Assembly: GCA_946480845.1 (NCBI GenBank)
Contig: CAMLLJ010000161.1
Span: 1-6,449, forward strand
Source of the DNA: an uncultured Gemmatimonadota bacterium
GTDB lineage: Bacteria; Gemmatimonadota; Gemmatimonadetes; Gemmatimonadales; GWC2-71-9
Length of the DNA stretch: 6,449 bases
Direction of reading: 5' to 3'
Shown here: one piece after another, positions 6,320 to 6,449 of the stretch
Position numbering within the stretch: position 1 is the stretch's first letter
Layout of the letters: each line of letters opens with the position of its first letter
Translations under genes and position numbers: made by a program
Notes under the pieces: model-generated
Told to the model about the DNA's origin: nothing
The model's database searches: none
Seen by the model: the letters and a program-made list of their open reading frames with translations, nothing else

Positions 6320-6449
6320 ATGGCAGATGCAGGAGGCCGCCGTGTGGCGATCGTGGCCGGCGTGCGCACGCCCTTCGCGCGGAGCGGCACCGTCTTCGGC
6401 GACGTGCCCGCGGTGGCGCTCGCACGCCACGCCGCCAAGGAGCTGCTCT
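6320..6449 (+). CDS. Thiolase (acetyl-CoA C-acyltransferase), N-terminal fragment
   Basis: Only the first 43 codons are in the window and the gene runs off the right edge. The segment RRVAIVAGVRTPFARSGTVF followed by GDVPAVALARHAAKELL matches the N-terminus of thiolases, closest from memory to the FadI type (IAIVSGLRTPFAR, then IPAVDLG). These enzymes cleave 3-ketoacyl-CoA with CoA in the last step of beta-oxidation. An acetoacetyl-CoA thiolase cannot be excluded, because the catalytic Cys and the C-terminal His/Cys are outside the window. I used the ATG at 6320, which has AGGA (6306-6309) 10 nt upstream. An in-frame GTG at 6344 is preceded by a stronger AGGAGG at 7 nt and would start the protein at MAIVAGVRTP. 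It lies 12 bp after the methyltransferase stop, suggesting one operon. Confidence 0.85.
   Translation, partial: MADAGGRRVAIVAGVRTPFARSGTVFGDVPAVALARHAAKELL
6331..6336 (+). promoter_or_regulatory. Perfect Shine-Dalgarno AGGAGG inside the annotated thiolase 5' end
   Basis: AGGAGG lies 7 nt before the in-frame GTG at 6344-6346. It is the strongest ribosome site in the window and may mark the true thiolase start, which would make the leader from 6320 untranslated. The same bases also fit Ala-Gly-Gly codons of the longer form. Confidence 0.45.

Noticed and set aside
5829..6430. N-terminal extension of the glpD frame to 761 codons
   Set aside because: The extension is antisense to the methyltransferase and thiolase and has no similarity to any GlpD leader beyond the last few codons before 5728.

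Overview
The window is about 6.4 kb of GC-rich, tightly packed bacterial DNA. It carries six protein-coding genes, two of them cut by the window edges, and I see no RNA gene, insertion sequence or CRISPR array. A lipoprotein signal, a two-TM hybrid histidine kinase and an actinobacterial-style multifunctional Kgd occur together in very GC-rich DNA. That combination would fit Gemmatimonadota or a similar GC-rich didermal phylum, but this is inference; nothing in the window fixes the taxon.

Left part (1-998, minus strand): the first 332 codons of kgd, the multifunctional 2-oxoglutarate dehydrogenase/decarboxylase whose N-terminus is an E2-type acyltransferase domain. Its flexible linker is built from 9-bp repeats arranged as two inverted blocks (741-856), which is the most unusual DNA structure in the window. 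A 161-bp divergent spacer follows.

Centre (1160-4140, plus strand): a two-gene operon. The first gene encodes a putative lipoprotein of the type I periplasmic binding protein (Leu/Ile/Val-binding) family. The second, overlapping it by 4 bp, encodes a membrane hybrid histidine kinase (TM - helical periplasmic domain - TM - HAMP - HisKA - HATPase - Pro/Ala linker - receiver). No permease or ATPase gene accompanies the binding protein, so the pair looks like a ligand-sensing module in the manner of TorT/TorS or LuxP/LuxQ rather than a transporter. This is the best candidate for an undescribed system here.

Right part (4145-6449): glpD (aerobic glycerol-3-phosphate dehydrogenase, minus strand) converges on the kinase gene with only 4 bp between the stop codons. 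A small stem-loop spans both stops. Head-to-head with glpD, a plus-strand pair starts: a small class I SAM-dependent methyltransferase and, 12 bp after it, the beginning of a thiolase of fatty-acid beta-oxidation type. The metabolic genes (2-oxoglutarate oxidation, glycerol-3-phosphate oxidation, thiolysis) suit a respiring heterotroph that uses lipids and glycerol. The ligand and output of the sensor pair cannot be read from the sequence.
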